In this document: positions 1 to 6,167 of the stretch, piece after piece
Position numbering within the stretch: the first letter of the stretch is position 1
How the letters are laid out: the number at the start of each line of letters is the position of its first letter
Assembly: GCA_905373085.1 (NCBI GenBank)
Contig: CAJPRR010000069.1
Coordinates: 1-11,267 of the forward strand
Reading direction: 5' to 3'
Length of the DNA: 11,267 bases
From: an uncultured Selenomonas sp.
Lineage (GTDB): Bacteria; Bacillota; Negativicutes; Selenomonadales; Selenomonadaceae
Made by a program: the position numbers and the translations under genes
The notes under the pieces: model-generated
Database searches by the model: none
What the model was told of the DNA's origin: nothing
Seen by the model: only the letters and a program-made list of their open reading frames with translations

Positions 1-67
1 CAAGCCAGCGCCGCGCCTTTTGGCATGTCGTGCAGCGCGGATAGCATACGAAAAGCCCTTTCTTCAT
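1..67 (-). CDS. ArsC/Spx-family thiol protein, N-terminus only (runs off left edge)
   Basis: Only the first 22 codons are in the window. Read on the minus strand from ATG at 67, the peptide begins MKKGLFVCYPRCTTCQKARR. A beta strand followed by Tyr-Pro and a C-T-T-C motif (Cys12, Cys15) at the start of a basic helix is the typical N-terminus of the thioredoxin-fold ArsC/Spx/YffB group, usually about 115-120 residues. An extra Cys8 precedes the motif. The start is supported by AAAGGAG (complement of 75-81), 7 bases upstream. Family members include glutaredoxin- or thioredoxin-linked arsenate reductases and Spx regulators. The stub cannot separate these, and no ars genes are visible nearby. It is divergent from the toxin-antitoxin genes to its right, with about 185 bases between starts. 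Confidence 0.75.
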   Translation of the reverse strand, partial: MKKGLFVCYPRCTTCQKARRWL

Positions 68-182
68 GCAAATGCTCCTTTCGCTCATAAACTACACGCA
101 TAAAACAGTTCTTTTCTCGACCATGCGTTATACCAATGGATACTCTGCTCCGATCCCCGCAGCAGGGGTGTCGACAAATTCG

Positions 183-211
183 TTGCCATTTTATCGACAT
201 CTTGCTATACT
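183..211 (+). promoter_or_regulatory. sigma-A promoter of the Phd/RelE-type module
   Basis: TTGCCA (183-188), a 17-base spacer and TATACT (206-211), with an upstream TG (203-204) forming an extended -10. It lies about 40 bases before the antitoxin start. A short inverted repeat, GCAG (216-219) and CTGC (225-228), falls at the expected start of transcription. It could be an operator for autorepression, as is usual for Phd/YefM antitoxins, but the match is short. Confidence 0.65.
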
Positions 212-252
212 GAACGCAGAGTACCTGCATGATCTGGAAAGGATGGTTCATC

Positions 253-576
253 ATGCCGCAAATACGCCCGCTCCCCCCTACGATTCCCATCACCGCCTTC
301 AATCGCGGCCAAGCCGGAAAAATTTTCTCCAACGTAAAACAAACCGGCATGACGGTCGTCATGAAGAACAATGAACCGGAGTGCGTCCTGCTGTCGCCTG
401 CCGATTACAACGCCCTTGTTGAGCGCTTAGAAGACGCTGACCTTCTGCATCTCGCTTCCGAAAGACTGAAAGACTTCGACAGCAAAGAGCAGGCGGCTAT
501 TCCCTTTGAAGAAGTCTGCAAGCGAAACGGCATCGACCTTCCTTCTCTCGATTTTGAGAGCGTTGAAATCGAATGA
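253..576 (+). CDS. Phd/YefM-family antitoxin
   Basis: A 107-residue protein resembling type II antitoxins of the Phd/YefM family, which bind DNA as dimers through the N-terminal domain and neutralise a RelE/YoeB-like toxin with the C-terminus. The N-terminal part (about residues 12-60) has the expected layout: ITAFNRGQAGKIF, then a strand pair with VVMKNNEPECVLLSP and the ADYNALVERLED helix. The C-terminal third is acidic and probably the toxin-binding tail. I place the start at ATG 253 rather than the in-frame ATG at 229, because AAAGGA (238-243) sits 9 bases before it. Its TGA stop overlaps the ATG of the toxin frame (ATGA at 573-576), so translational coupling is expected. The gene is intact, unlike its toxin partner. 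Confidence 0.85.
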   Translation: MPQIRPLPPTIPITAFNRGQAGKIFSNVKQTGMTVVMKNNEPECVLLSPADYNALVERLEDADLLHLASERLKDFDSKEQAAIPFEEVCKRNGIDLPSLDFESVEIE

Positions 577-914
577 CGTGGCAAGTACAGTTTCTGGAAG
601 CAGCACAAAAAGATTTCTAGCGTCTTGACGGCAGTCAAAAGCAGGAAACGGCAAAAGCCATCTGCAAGGTTTCTCAAAATCCACTGCCTGCAAGTGAGGG
701 CGGCTATGGCAAGCCATTGGGCGCACACACCGACACGAATCTCGTCGGTCTATTAAAAATCAAGCTGAAGCGCTCAGGCATCCGTATCGTCTACAAACTG
801 GTGCAAGACCGCGATCACATGCTTATCATCGTCATTGGTCTGCGCAGCGATTCTGCCGTATATAAAACCGCTGCACGCAGAATTGCAAAACTTGACGACA
901 GTGAGTCCCTATAA
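573..914 (+). pseudogene. RelE-type toxin interrupted by an in-frame TAG
   Basis: The frame starts at ATG 573, overlapping the antitoxin stop, and reads MTWQVQFLEAAQKDF, then TAG at 618-620. It then continues open as RLDGSQKQETAKAICKVSQN to TAA at 912-914. Without the amber codon it would be a 113-residue RelE/ParE-superfamily toxin of normal length. It has the family's N-terminal helix pair, a basic core around LLKIKLKRSGIRIVYKL, and a C-terminal strand ending RSDSAVYKTAARR. These toxins are usually ribosome-associated mRNA interferases. A single C-to-T change from CAG (Gln) would explain the stop. The downstream part could only start at TTG 717, with no good ribosome binding site and lacking the N-terminal helices. 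The likely reading is an inactivated toxin kept beside an intact antitoxin. Readthrough or a sequencing error is possible. Confidence 0.8.
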
Positions 915-936
915 GCCTAAGCGGAGCCGATCGCAC

Positions 937-1554
937 CTACGCTTCTCTCTCCACTCTGTGCTCCGCACCATCAACAATCACTGCCTCACTGTTGTCCATT
1001 GTCAAAAATTCCAGTTTCCCATCGTATACACGAAGCGTTTCTTCCACAGCTTCAACAAACGGTTCTTCTCCTCGATGAGGCAAAATATAAAAATCCACAA
1101 CAGATAAGCCGCTCATGTCTTTTAGGTCCGGTGCGGCTTTTTTGTCGTCCATGATTTGACCATAGGCAATATCCCTAGCCGTGATCATTGCTCCTGCCGA
1201 CTCTCCGATATAAAGCATCCCCTCTTCAATTCTCTCATGCAAAGCCCCCAGAAGATTTTTGCGGCGCAGCTCCTGCAGCAAATAGAAGGTATTACCGCCT
1301 GAAACATAAAGGCTATCGCACATTTGCAATTCTCGTTCACATTCTTCCCGTGCGAATTTGCTAAAATCCATACGTTTCACACGGTAGCCAAGAGCGGCGA
1401 ATGTATCCGCCGCTTCCTCCACATAGTCGGTATATTCTTCGACATTCGCCGCCGTTGGAACGAAGAGAATCTCTTCCGGCCTTTTCTCCTCCAACCATGT
1501 TCCAACCAACGTCTTCACTCCGGCCAAATAAGATGCTAGAAAAAGTTTTTTCAT
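937..1554 (-). CDS. S51-family peptidase (dipeptidase E-like)
   Basis: A 205-residue protein of the peptidase S51 / class I glutamine-amidotransferase-like fold, related to alpha-aspartyl dipeptidase PepE and cyanophycinase. The nucleophile elbow is GESAGA with Ser119. An earlier SGGNTFYLL segment (85-93) is the usual substrate-pocket strand. His160 in ILPHRG matches the catalytic histidine. Such enzymes cleave Asp-X dipeptides or related small peptides in the cytoplasm; the substrate here is unknown. The start at ATG 1554 is supported by a GAGGTGG site (complement of 1559-1565) that overlaps the stop codon of mqnE 9 bases upstream. It is therefore the last gene of the mqnE operon. Its codons look less GC-biased than those of mqnE, so it may be a later addition. 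It converges with the broken toxin gene, with 22 bases between them and no obvious terminator. Confidence 0.8.
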   Translation of the reverse strand: MKKLFLASYLAGVKTLVGTWLEEKRPEEILFVPTAANVEEYTDYVEEAADTFAALGYRVKRMDFSKFAREECERELQMCDSLYVSGGNTFYLLQELRRKNLLGALHERIEEGMLYIGESAGAMITARDIAYGQIMDDKKAAPDLKDMSGLSVVDFYILPHRGEEPFVEAVEETLRVYDGKLEFLTMDNSEAVIVDGAEHRVEREA

Positions 1555-1563
1555 TTTTCCACC

Positions 1564-2673
1564 TCATTCATACACATGAAGGATATTGAAGTTGCAGTCA
1601 CATGCCGCCGGGATGCGGCCGGCTTCCTTGACGATGCGGATGATGCGGTCCTCCGTCAGCGCGCGCGGACTCTTCGCGCCCGCGTCGTGCAGAATCGTCT
1701 CCTTGTGCACCGTACCGTCGATGTCGTTCGCGCCGAAGGCGAGCGCTACCTGGGCGACGGGGACGGTCAGCATGACCCAATATGCCTTGATGTTCGTGAA
1801 ATTGTCGAGCATGAGGCGCGAGATCGCCATCGTCCTGAGGTCGTCCCACATCGAGGTCTGAGAGATGCCGCTCTCAGCGGCGAGCGCCGTGTTCTTCGGC
1901 AGGAACGGGAAACAGATGAAGGTCTGGAAGCCGCCCGTCTCGTCCTGCAGCGAGCGCAGCGCGAGCAGATGGTCGACGCGCTCGGCGAGCGTCTCGATAT
2001 GGCCGTAGAGCATCGAGGCGTTCGACTTGATGCCGAGTTCGTGCGCCGTGCGCGCGGCATCGAGCCACTCCTTCGCCGTTGCCTTGTTCGGACACAGAGC
2101 CTCACGGATGCGGTTGGAAAGGATTTCCGCACCGCCGCCCGCGATGGCGTCGAGTCCCGCCGCCTTGAGCTTTTGCAGCACCTCGTGCACGGAAAGCCCC
2201 GAGATCTTGGAAAAATGCGTGATCTCGACGCCTGTGAAGCCCTTGAGGTAGAGCTTGGGGAATCTTTCGTGCAGAGCACGAAGCCGCGCGAGGTAGTCGT
2301 CAAACGTCCACGCAGGATGCAGTCCTGAGACGACATGCAGTCCCGCAAGGTGCGGATCTTTCATCGCGTCTTCGACGACGGCGACGGCGTCGTCCGCCGC
2401 CATCTCGTAGGCGCCCTTGTCCTCGGCGTCGCGCCCGAAAGCGCAGAACTTGCAGTGCGCACGGCATATATTCGTGAGGTTCACATGGCAGTTCACGTTG
2501 TAGTAGACGACGTCGCCACACTTTTCGCGCCGCACATGATCGGCGAGTGCGCCGAGCCAAGCGATGTCCTTGCAGTCGAAGAGGCGGACGCCGTCCTCGC
2601 GCGTCAGGCGCTCTTTTGCCAGCACCTTTTCTTCAATATCTTCATAGCCCTTGGGAGCGAGCAAATCCTTCAC
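1564..2673 (-). CDS. mqnE: aminofutalosine synthase MqnE (radical SAM)
   Basis: A 369-residue radical SAM enzyme of the futalosine menaquinone pathway. MqnE joins 3-[(1-carboxyvinyl)oxy]benzoate to the S-adenosylmethionine-derived adenosyl radical to make aminofutalosine. The 4Fe-4S ligands are in the CRAHCKFC segment (Cys70, Cys74, Cys77), preceded by NVNCHVNLTNIC, and the AFGRD that follows is typical of the MqnE/MqnC/CofH group. Length and the C-terminal region (AFGANDIDGTVHKE) also fit MqnE better than MqnC. The start is GTG at 2673, overlapping the upstream stop in GTGA (2670-2673), with AGGAAAG a few bases before it. It is the third gene of a four-gene minus-strand operon. No other mqn gene lies in the window, so the rest of the pathway must be elsewhere. 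Confidence 0.9.
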   Translation of the reverse strand: MKDLLAPKGYEDIEEKVLAKERLTREDGVRLFDCKDIAWLGALADHVRREKCGDVVYYNVNCHVNLTNICRAHCKFCAFGRDAEDKGAYEMAADDAVAVVEDAMKDPHLAGLHVVSGLHPAWTFDDYLARLRALHERFPKLYLKGFTGVEITHFSKISGLSVHEVLQKLKAAGLDAIAGGGAEILSNRIREALCPNKATAKEWLDAARTAHELGIKSNASMLYGHIETLAERVDHLLALRSLQDETGGFQTFICFPFLPKNTALAAESGISQTSMWDDLRTMAISRLMLDNFTNIKAYWVMLTVPVAQVALAFGANDIDGTVHKETILHDAGAKSPRALTEDRIIRIVKEAGRIPAACDCNFNILHVYE

Positions 2674-3203
2674 TTCTTTCCTAATCGTTCAATCGCCGCG
2701 CAAAAACGCCCGCGCAAAAGCGGCAGAGCGGCAAGCGCCAGGACGCTGTTGACGACGCCCTCCGCGAAAAGCCCGGGGAAGGAGGCCAGCGCAGCCGCAA
2801 AGCTGTCGTAAAGGACAGCGCCTGCGAGCGTATAGGCCGCCGCCATCCAAAGGCTCGAAAGCGTGAGCGCCACGCCGACGCGTCCGACAGAGTTTGCCGC
2901 AGCTGCCATACGGCAGACGATTTCCGCCATGACGAACTTGATGACGAGCGTCGGCACGATCCAAAGCGCGAAGCCGCTCATGAAGTCGGCGAGCGCCGAG
3001 CCGAAGCACGCGGCAAGAAGCGCCGAGCGGCGCGGCGCCAAGATTGCCAAAAGGAAGATGGCAGCGTCGCCCAAGTGCGCGTAGCCGAGCGGGATCGGAA
3101 TGTGCGGCACGAAGGTGGCGAGAAAGACGATCGCCGTCATCAGCGCCGTCAAAACAAGATCTTTCGCCATAAAATCACGGTTCTCTCTTCGGTTTGCGGT
3201 CAT
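2670..3203 (-). CDS. ECF transporter S component
   Basis: A 177-residue integral membrane protein with about five or six hydrophobic segments. It resembles substrate-binding S components of energy-coupling-factor vitamin transporters, of the broad ECF-ribofla_trS-like group. Characteristic features are the first helix (LVLTALMTAIVFLATF), then PIPLGYAHLGDAAIFLLAIL, and SALADFMSGFALWIVPTLVIK. The start at ATG 3203 is chosen because a full AAGGAGGAG site precedes it by a few bases. The frame stays open further upstream, but that stretch is hydrophilic and belongs to another reading frame. It overlaps the small ORF upstream (ATGA) and mqnE downstream (GTGA). No EcfA/EcfT genes are present, so it probably uses a shared energising module. 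The substrate is unknown. Its place before mqnE hints at a cofactor or menaquinone-pathway precursor, which is inference only. Confidence 0.8.
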   Translation of the reverse strand: MTANRRENRDFMAKDLVLTALMTAIVFLATFVPHIPIPLGYAHLGDAAIFLLAILAPRRSALLAACFGSALADFMSGFALWIVPTLVIKFVMAEIVCRMAAAANSVGRVGVALTLSSLWMAAAYTLAGAVLYDSFAAALASFPGLFAEGVVNSVLALAALPLLRGRFCAAIERLGKK

Positions 3204-3331
3204 GACTCCTCCTTCGGCAGCAGCGGATTCTCGCGCAGCTTGCTCTCGTGCACATCTTCGTCCGTGTAGTCGACGGGCGGGTTCTTGCAGTACGCCTCGT
3301 TCGCCTGCAGCATCTCGTCCAATCGTGTCAT
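3200..3331 (-). CDS. 43-residue small ORF leading the mqnE operon
   Basis: Read from ATG 3331 it begins MTRLDEMLQANEAYCKNPPV, ends with PLLPKEES and has 43 codons. The start is preceded by AGAGGTG at a normal distance. Its TGA overlaps the ATG of the ECF S component (ATGA, 3200-3203), and a well-formed promoter lies about 50 bases upstream. This placement argues for real translation. The peptide is acidic, soluble, and has one cysteine and no membrane segment. I do not recognise a family. The first dozen residues faintly recall the start of beta-carbonic anhydrases, but nothing after them does. It could be a small protein in its own right, a leader that couples translation into the transporter gene, or the remnant of a larger gene. 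Confidence 0.55.
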   Translation of the reverse strand: MTRLDEMLQANEAYCKNPPVDYTDEDVHESKLRENPLLPKEES

Positions 3332-3381
3332 GAAATTGCACCTCTTATCAGCGATTCCCCAATCATTATTTTTCGTTCATC

Positions 3382-3410
3382 ATTGTAGTGGAAAAAGCGC
3401 GATATTGCAA
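3382..3410 (-). promoter_or_regulatory. sigma-A promoter of the small ORF-ECF-mqnE-S51 operon
   Basis: On the minus strand: TTGCAA (complement of 3405-3410), a 17-base spacer, then TACAAT (complement of 3382-3387). The predicted leader to the small ORF is about 45 bases, too short for a typical riboswitch. It is divergent from the trxA promoter, about 40 bases away. Confidence 0.7.
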
Positions 3411-3450
3411 GCCAGTCGGCGCAATGGGAAAAATCCTTGCCTTGTCGCAC

Positions 3451-3479
3451 TTTTTCTGCATGCATGAATATGCTATAAT
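3451..3479 (+). promoter_or_regulatory. extended -10 promoter of the thioredoxin gene
   Basis: A perfect TATAAT (3474-3479) is preceded by TGC, giving an extended -10. The -35 position holds only TTTTTC (3451-3456, 17-base spacer), a weak match, so recognition probably relies on the extended -10. The gene starts about 45 bases downstream. Confidence 0.65.
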
Positions 3480-3524
3480 GCTAACAAATGCAAATCATCA
3501 TCAAAAAGATTGCGAGGGAGAAAA

Positions 3525-3833
3525 ATGAATGCAATAGAAATCACAAAGGAAAACTTCGAGAGCGAGGTCACAGCCGCCAAGGGCACGGCGCTGCTCGACT
3601 TCTGGGCGCCGTGGTGCGGCCCGTGCCGCATGCTCACGCCCGTCATCGACGAGGTGGCGGCAGCGCACGCAGACCTCAAGGTCGGCAAGGTCAACATCGA
3701 CGAGCAGCCCGAGCTCGCCGTCCAGTTCGGCGTACAGTCGATCCCGACGCTCATCGTCTTCAAGGACGGAAAGAAGACGAAGGAGTCCGTCGGCCTCGTG
3801 CCGCGCGAAATGGTCGAGAGTCTGCTCGACTGA
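3525..3833 (+). CDS. trxA: thioredoxin
   Basis: A 102-residue cytoplasmic thioredoxin, close to the standard length of about 105. The active site is WCGPC (30-34) after the FWAP strand, followed by the alpha-2 helix RMLTPVIDEVA. The conserved cis-proline is Pro74 in SIPT, and the C-terminal strands and helix are complete. It reduces disulfides in client proteins using electrons from a thioredoxin reductase. The start is ATG 3525, with GAGGGAG just upstream; the in-frame TTG at 3510 lies too far forward and has no separate site. It is a single-gene transcript with its own promoter and a strong terminator just past the stop. A reductase-like gene lies about 3 kb away on the other strand and could be a functional partner. 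Confidence 0.95.
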   Translation: MNAIEITKENFESEVTAAKGTALLDFWAPWCGPCRMLTPVIDEVAAAHADLKVGKVNIDEQPELAVQFGVQSIPTLIVFKDGKKTKESVGLVPREMVESLLD

Positions 3834-3844
3834 CGCAAACGAGG

Positions 3845-3882
3845 AGAGCCGCCATGGTCTTGAAGCCGTGGCGGCTCTTTTT
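3845..3882 (+). terminator. rho-independent terminator of trxA
   Basis: A 10-base perfect stem, AGAGCCGCCA (3845-3854) with TGGCGGCTCT (3869-3878), is extended by a G-T and two G-C pairs and followed by TTTTT (3878-3882). It starts 12 bases after the trxA stop. There is no T-tract in the minus direction, so it is a poor terminator for the oncoming chemoreceptor gene. Confidence 0.9.
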
Positions 3883-3900
3883 CAACTGTACGAGCAGCAT

Positions 3901-3921
3901 GCAGAAGGCCGCGCCTTCTGC
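3901..3921 (-). other. perfect 9-bp hairpin abutting the chemoreceptor stop codon
   Basis: GCAGAAGGC (3901-3909), loop CGC, GCCTTCTGC (3913-3921). The stem begins directly after the TAG stop (complement of 3922-3924). No T-tract follows on the minus strand. It is not a standard intrinsic terminator, but it could protect the 3' end or assist termination of the converging transcript. Confidence 0.45.
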
Positions 3922-6033
3922 CTACGCGCCGCGCTCGATGTTCCGAATCAAGAGGTTGATCGCCTCCATGCGTGCGTTCGCCGCCTCGCTGACCTTTTCC
4001 AGCTCGCTGACCGAGCGTGCCGACTCGGCGATGTGCGCGAGGCTTCCTTCGAGCGTCTTCTGCAGCGCGGCCACCTGCTCGTTGAACTGCATGTCGAAGG
4101 CTCGGATTTTCCCGCTCATCTCCTCGTTTGCCGCCATGATGGCGTCGATCTCGCGCACTTCCTTCAGAAGCTCGCGCACCGCCTCGTCGGACGCCGTGAG
4201 GTTCTCCTGCGTCGTGCCCGAGAGCTTGCCGACCTCCTGCGCGACGACGGCGAAGCCGCGCCCCGCCTCGCCCGCACGCGCCGCCTCTATGGTCGCATTC
4301 AAAGCGAGCAAGTTGATCTGCGAGGCGATGCCCGCGATCAGGCGGATGACCTCGTCGATGCGCTTCGTGCCCTTCGCCAGCTTTTCGAGCGTCGGCCCGA
4401 TCTCCTCGCCCTGGCGCACGATCTGCGCAAAGAGCTGCTTCTGCTCGGCCGAGCCGTCCGAAAGGTTCTTGAGCGCCGTCTGAATCGCATGCACCTCGTC
4501 GGAAATGCGCGTGATGGAGGCGATGATCGCAGGAATCTTCTGCTGATAGTCGCGGAACATGCCGACAAGATCGTCCTTGAGCGCCGCCACATGCACCTGC
4601 CGGTCGATCGTGCGCCGGAAGAAGAAGGCGTCGCAGTCGGCGTAGATGCTCGCGAAGTTGTCGATGTAGTCGTCAAGGAAGTTCACGCCCGAAGGCACAT
4701 GGTAGAAGAAGAGCGCCGTCAGCGTCTCGTTGACGTGCAGCCCCGCGATTTCGCCGAAGCTCGAAAAGCCCGCGACGGGCACATCGCGGAACTCGTCGAT
4801 GCGCCCCGTCTCAGACGCATAGCAGAGGCGGCGCAGGAGGCAGTCGTTCAGGATGCCGCCGAGCGGCGCGGGCTTGCCGCGCTGGAAATCGGCGAGAGCC
4901 TTGGCGAGCGTGTCGGCGAGAGAACCGCGCTTCATCAGATGAAGACGCTCGCCCGTCACGATGTCGCAGTAGAGGTTCAGGCGGCCTCGCGCATGGTCGA
5001 GCGCACTGACCGAGCGGATGAAGAAGTCGCCGTCGATGTCGGAGGCGAACGTGTACTGCTGCATCGCCGCGTCAAGTTCGGCGGCGGAATGCACGCCAAG
5101 CGCACGCTTCAAAGCCTCCAAAGCCGGCAATGTCTCGCCCGACGGAAGCTGCAGCGTCTCCACCGAGCGAAGCGCCGTCGAGGCTTTGTCGATGATGAAG
5201 GACGTGCCCGTCTTTTCGACCGCCTGCGTCTTGAAGATGCCGTAACGGTAGCCGCGCCTGAGCCGCACGAGCGTGATGACGGCATGATCTTCAAGGCTCT
5301 TTTCGCCGTCATAGACGCAGGCGCGTCCGTGCGCATCGGGGGCGGCCGAACCGCCGATGTAGGGGCACGGGAACTTGCGCGACTCGTAGAGCGCCTGCAT
5401 GAGGAACGTCTCCGAGCGCGAAAGCCCGTCGATGTAGACGAGCGCGAAAGTATGATAGAGGCTGATGCGAAACGGCGGCGTATGCCGCTCAAGCTCGCCC
5501 TTGATCGCCTTGAGACGCGCCTCAAGGCTCATGTCGACGCGATCCGCCTTCAAATCCTGCGAGCAGAGCGGGACGCTCATCGTGAACACGCCCTCGATCA
5601 TGCGGCGCGAATAGCCCTGCAGAAGCACGCGTGCGCGACCTTCGCCGGCCTCCTGATAGAGCGTCACGCTGCCTTTCGGGCGGCAAAGCTCGCCCGCATC
5701 CGTCATGAGCACGACGCGCACATCCGCACCGAGCGCCTGCTTCACGGCTCTGCCGACGTCCGCCAAGTCGAGGTCGGGCGAGACGAAGCCAAGGACGAGC
5801 GCCGCGCCGTCGGGCAGGGAGGCGATGGGCGCGAGGTTTTCCCGCGCAATCTCGCTTCGATGCAGGTAGCAGACGGCAACGTCCGCACCCTGCAGGTCTT
5901 TGCCTGCCGTCCTGCCCTGCGCCTCATTCTGCGCGACTGACTTTCGAACCTGCGGCAGGGGCTTTGCATCCACGCGATCGCGCAGCGAGGATTTCCCCTC
6001 CCCGCCCTTTCTGCTCTTCAAAAAATCAAACAA
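3922..6033 (-). CDS. soluble chemoreceptor: FIST sensor domain plus MCP signalling domain
   Basis: A 703-residue protein with no signal peptide or membrane segment. An N-terminal linker is followed by a FIST domain (about 50-270) and FIST_C (about 275-435, with the hallmark AGFSSFGEIAG near 421-431). A short methyl-accepting signalling domain follows (about 490-703) with the conserved hairpin tip around 566-610 (IASQINLLALNATIEAARAG, then GRGFAVVAQEVGKL). FIST domains are predicted small-ligand, possibly amino-acid, sensors. The tip should contact CheA/CheW, so this would be a cytoplasmic chemoreceptor. I choose TTG at 6033 as start, because AGGAGGG (complement of 6040-6046) sits 6 bases before it and the protein then begins with a natural FDFLKSRK. 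An ATG at 6093 in frame has no such site and lies close to the promoter. No che genes are nearby. It has its own promoter and is a single-gene unit. Confidence 0.85.
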   Translation of the reverse strand: MFDFLKSRKGGEGKSSLRDRVDAKPLPQVRKSVAQNEAQGRTAGKDLQGADVAVCYLHRSEIARENLAPIASLPDGAALVLGFVSPDLDLADVGRAVKQALGADVRVVLMTDAGELCRPKGSVTLYQEAGEGRARVLLQGYSRRMIEGVFTMSVPLCSQDLKADRVDMSLEARLKAIKGELERHTPPFRISLYHTFALVYIDGLSRSETFLMQALYESRKFPCPYIGGSAAPDAHGRACVYDGEKSLEDHAVITLVRLRRGYRYGIFKTQAVEKTGTSFIIDKASTALRSVETLQLPSGETLPALEALKRALGVHSAAELDAAMQQYTFASDIDGDFFIRSVSALDHARGRLNLYCDIVTGERLHLMKRGSLADTLAKALADFQRGKPAPLGGILNDCLLRRLCYASETGRIDEFRDVPVAGFSSFGEIAGLHVNETLTALFFYHVPSGVNFLDDYIDNFASIYADCDAFFFRRTIDRQVHVAALKDDLVGMFRDYQQKIPAIIASITRISDEVHAIQTALKNLSDGSAEQKQLFAQIVRQGEEIGPTLEKLAKGTKRIDEVIRLIAGIASQINLLALNATIEAARAGEAGRGFAVVAQEVGKLSGTTQENLTASDEAVRELLKEVREIDAIMAANEEMSGKIRAFDMQFNEQVAALQKTLEGSLAHIAESARSVSELEKVSEAANARMEAINLLIRNIERGA

Positions 6034-6105
6034 CTTCGACCCTCCTGACAAAAGAATTGTTGCCGAACGCGTCCGCGCCCGGCCGCCGTACATATATCAG
6101 CTATC

Positions 6106-6135
6106 ATTATACCATAAAAGAATCGCATTTCCCAA
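6106..6135 (-). promoter_or_regulatory. sigma-A promoter of the FIST chemoreceptor gene
   Basis: On the minus strand: TTGGGA (complement of 6130-6135), an 18-base spacer and a perfect TATAAT (complement of 6106-6111) with an upstream TGG (extended -10). It lies between the reductase stop and the TTG start at 6033, giving a leader of roughly 65 bases. Confidence 0.7.
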
Positions 6136-6167
6136 TCCTTTTCAAAGAATCTCTGACCTTCTCCCCG

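Noticed and set aside
66..374. A plus-strand open frame of 102 codons covering the intergenic region and the start of the antitoxin gene.
   Set aside because: It has no ribosome binding site, begins upstream of the mapped promoter motif, and overlaps the well-supported antitoxin in another frame.
618..620. TAG recoded as an amino acid (selenocysteine/pyrrolysine-like or an alternative code).
   Set aside because: A nonsense mutation is simpler. The chemoreceptor gene in this window ends at TAG, and no suppressor tRNA or recoding structure is visible near the codon.
717..914. An independent 65-residue toxin starting at TTG 717.
   Set aside because: There is no Shine-Dalgarno sequence before it, and it is simply the downstream part of the amber-interrupted RelE frame. 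I kept it as part of the pseudogene.
1576..2328. A plus-strand open frame (250 codons) within mqnE.
   Set aside because: It is antisense to mqnE and rich in Arg/Val/Glu as a composition artefact. The radical SAM motifs are on the opposite strand.
3868..5940. A very long open frame (690 codons) on the plus strand.
   Set aside because: It lies antisense to the FIST-MCP chemoreceptor, whose minus-strand protein has clear domains. The plus-strand translation is arginine-rich and low-complexity, as expected for the shadow frame of a GC-rich gene.
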